Part shown: piece after piece, positions 63,028-64,000 of the stretch
How the letters are laid out: every line of letters starts with the position of its first letter
How positions within the stretch are numbered: position 1 is the first letter of the stretch
DNA from: Desulfurispirillum indicum S5
GTDB taxonomy: Bacteria; Chrysiogenota; Chrysiogenetes; Chrysiogenales; Chrysiogenaceae
Direction of reading: 5' to 3'
NCBI RefSeq assembly: GCF_000177635.2
Contig: NC_014836.1
Span: 1,500,001 to 1,564,000, forward strand
Length of the DNA: 64,000 nucleotides
Program-made: the position numbers and the translations under genes
The notes under the pieces: model-generated
What the model saw: the letters and a program-made list of their open reading frames with translations, nothing else
The model's database searches: none
Told to the model about the DNA's origin: nothing

Positions 63028-63471
63028 ATGAGTGAAATATCACGAAGAATGAAAGAGTTACGCGAAGGCCTCAACCTAAACCAAGTGAAATTCGCGAAAC
63101 TGCTTGGCACATCAAATACCATCATCAGCGACATCGAAAGAGGTTCACGCAACCCGACAATTGACCTGCTTATTAAAATTGCCAATACAGTTGAGGGCAC
63201 TGACCTGCACTGGATACTCACAGGGAAAAGGTCGCCAGCCAATCAACAAATTGACTCTGATAATGCATCTATCGAGGAATTGCTTGCTGGTTCACTTCGC
63301 ATTGACCCCGCATCTGCGAAACTCCTACTCTCTTCCCTTAAGGAAGGCCCAAAGCAGCAACTCGCATTGCTCTTCCTGAAGGCATTAAATGGCGACACGT
63401 CAGCCATGGCAGAGGTATCCGGTGCCATGAAAGCCATGGAAGCGCTTCTGCTATCCAGTCTACGGAAATAA
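63028..63471 (+). CDS. XRE-family repressor of the mobile element
   Basis: About 147 residues from ATG 63028, which has GAGG five nt upstream; ATG 63007 gives seven more residues. The HTH is ISRRMKELREGLNLNQVKFAKLLGTSNTIISDIERGSRNPTIDLLIKIANTVE. The C-terminal part is Leu/Ala-rich and may mediate dimerisation, with no LexA-type Ser-Lys protease motif. It probably represses the leftward operon. Divergent from the small HTH gene. Confidence 0.85.
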   Translation: MSEISRRMKELREGLNLNQVKFAKLLGTSNTIISDIERGSRNPTIDLLIKIANTVEGTDLHWILTGKRSPANQQIDSDNASIEELLAGSLRIDPASAKLLLSSLKEGPKQQLALLFLKALNGDTSAMAEVSGAMKAMEALLLSSLRK

Positions 63472-63505
63472 AAAAAGCCCCAGGTTGCAGTAAGCATCCT
63501 GGAGC
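63470..63505 (-). terminator. Terminator facing left, after the frameshifted membrane gene
   Basis: Minus strand: GCTCCAGG and CCTGGGGC form an 8-bp stem with one G-T pair and a 13-nt loop, followed by seven T. It keeps transcription from the right from entering the repressor gene. It overlaps the repressor stop region. Confidence 0.7.
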
Positions 63506-63553
63506 TCATCAATATTCGCAATTCCGGGAACCTCTATCCCGTCCTTTCAAAGG

Positions 63554-63588
63554 AAAACCCCGGGCCGCGATGTGCACCCGGGGTTTTT
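63554..63588. terminator. Bidirectional terminator
   Basis: AAAACCCCGGG and CCCGGGGTTTTT flank a 12-nt loop, with A-run on one side and T-run on the other. It serves the convergent repressor (plus) and the membrane gene (minus). Confidence 0.85.
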
Positions 63589-63606
63589 GGTATTTGAGGA
63601 AAAAAT

Positions 63607-63949
63607 CTACTTTTTTAATTTATACTCACGATACCCAAGCCACACAGCTCCTGCCGCAACAAGCACCGTGGCGTATAAACCCCAGGCAGCGTTTGAGCCA
63701 AAATTAAACCAAAGCAATAAAGCGACGCCCAGGTAAACCCCCCCCGGCTACCAACTGAAGCACAGTTTGTCTGATCCAGGAAAAAACACCGTAGGCGATA
63801 GCTGCAACCAGCATCAAATAGGCGATGCCACCCACATGATGCCCTGTCTGAAACATTCCAACACCCCTCCAAACAAACTGATTCAGTGGCATAAACCACA
63901 AAACAACCCCGGCAACACTTACCAGTAAACCCTTAATCTTATTATCCAT
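63607..63949 (-). pseudogene. Small multi-span membrane protein gene broken by a G8 frameshift
   Basis: Starts at ATG 63949 (GGAGGTGATT upstream) as MDNKIKGLLVSVAGVVLWFMPL. The frame stays hydrophobic to LQLVAGG, then meets eight G (8 C at 63738-63745, plus strand). As written it stops after 81 residues with an uncharacteristic basic end. Deleting one G restores VAGGVYLGVALLLWFNFGSN and a further span ending GYREYKLKK, stop at 63607, about 113 residues with about four spans. So this is a frameshift, a sequencing error, or a phase-variable tract. No family recognised. Confidence 0.8.
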
Positions 63950-63969
63950 GAATCACCTCCGTTGTTTTG

Positions 63970-63997
63970 GTTATAATGAATCACAAGAGAATTTCAA
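63970..63997 (-). promoter_or_regulatory. Promoter of the small membrane-protein gene
   Basis: Minus strand: TTGAAA (63997-63992), 16-bp spacer, TATAAC (63975-63970), 21 nt before the ATG at 63949. It matches sigma70 well. It lies at the right window edge. Confidence 0.65.
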
Positions 63998-64000
63998 AGA

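Noticed and set aside
1-64000. CRISPR arrays, rRNA genes and insertion-sequence transposases
   Set aside because: No regularly spaced repeats, no rRNA-like sequence and no transposase motifs were seen.

Overview
The window reads as chromosome of a motile, Gram-negative bacterium. An outer-membrane FadL-type porin, a lateral-export flagellar apparatus with FlhF/FlhG, a large Etf-linked beta-oxidation inventory, GltBD and NtrBC all point that way. The mix (FliY-type motor switch protein, Bacillus-like FadN-FadA-FadE set, membrane Etf:quinone Fe-S protein, LiuR-like operators) would fit Deferribacteres/Chrysiogenetes or a deltaproteobacterium-like lineage, but the taxon cannot be fixed from sequence reading alone. 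Almost every gene from 1 to 59 kb is on the minus strand, so the text below follows transcription from high to low coordinates. Start codons were re-chosen where a Shine-Dalgarno (SD) sequence decided between candidates.

Region 1 (1-14.8 kb): one compact flagellar/chemotaxis cluster in the order motA-motB-fliL-fliN-fliO-fliP-fliQ-fliR-flhB-flhA-flhF-flhG-(small membrane protein)-fliA-cheB-fliM-fliY, preceded by a clear sigma70-like promoter and cut by the left window edge inside fliY. FlhB carries NPLF instead of the self-cleavage motif NPTH. A separate FlhB C-terminal-domain paralogue is encoded at 20.1-20.5 kb.

Region 2 (14.8-34.3 kb): housekeeping genes. They are a secreted PLD-family protein, ntrBC, PBP1A, the FlhB-like orphan, glyQS, recO, era, a CNNM/CorC-type protein, ybeY, gltBD, a PNPOx-fold protein and a divergent rRNA-methyltransferase-like gene.

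Region 3 (34.4-59 kb): fatty-acid/acyl-CoA catabolism. One run (thiolase, 3-hydroxybutyryl-CoA dehydrogenase, crotonase, acyl-CoA dehydrogenase, EtfD, EtfB, EtfA, SCP2 protein, chemoreceptor) and a second run (acyl-CoA synthetase, FadN, FadA, FadE, ended by a strong terminator) surround a MerR/LiuR-like regulator. Two DUF4442 hotdog proteins, a 4HBT thioesterase, a three-part metallo-beta-lactamase/OYE/FAD fusion and FadL complete the set. Five LiuR-type operator-like sites lie at the promoters of these units. In three of them the operator is superimposed on TTGAC(A/T)-N17 promoters, and a second conserved element lies further upstream.

Region 4 (59-64 kb): an intergenic stretch with a dispersed repeat and heavily folded DNA, then an AT-richer mobile element. 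It contains a TrfA-like replication initiator, two AlpA/excisionase-type regulators, a sigma-like HTH protein, a small HTH protein, a divergent XRE repressor and a small multi-membrane-span gene broken by a G8 homopolymer frameshift. No integrase, tRNA, rRNA or CRISPR array was seen inside the window.
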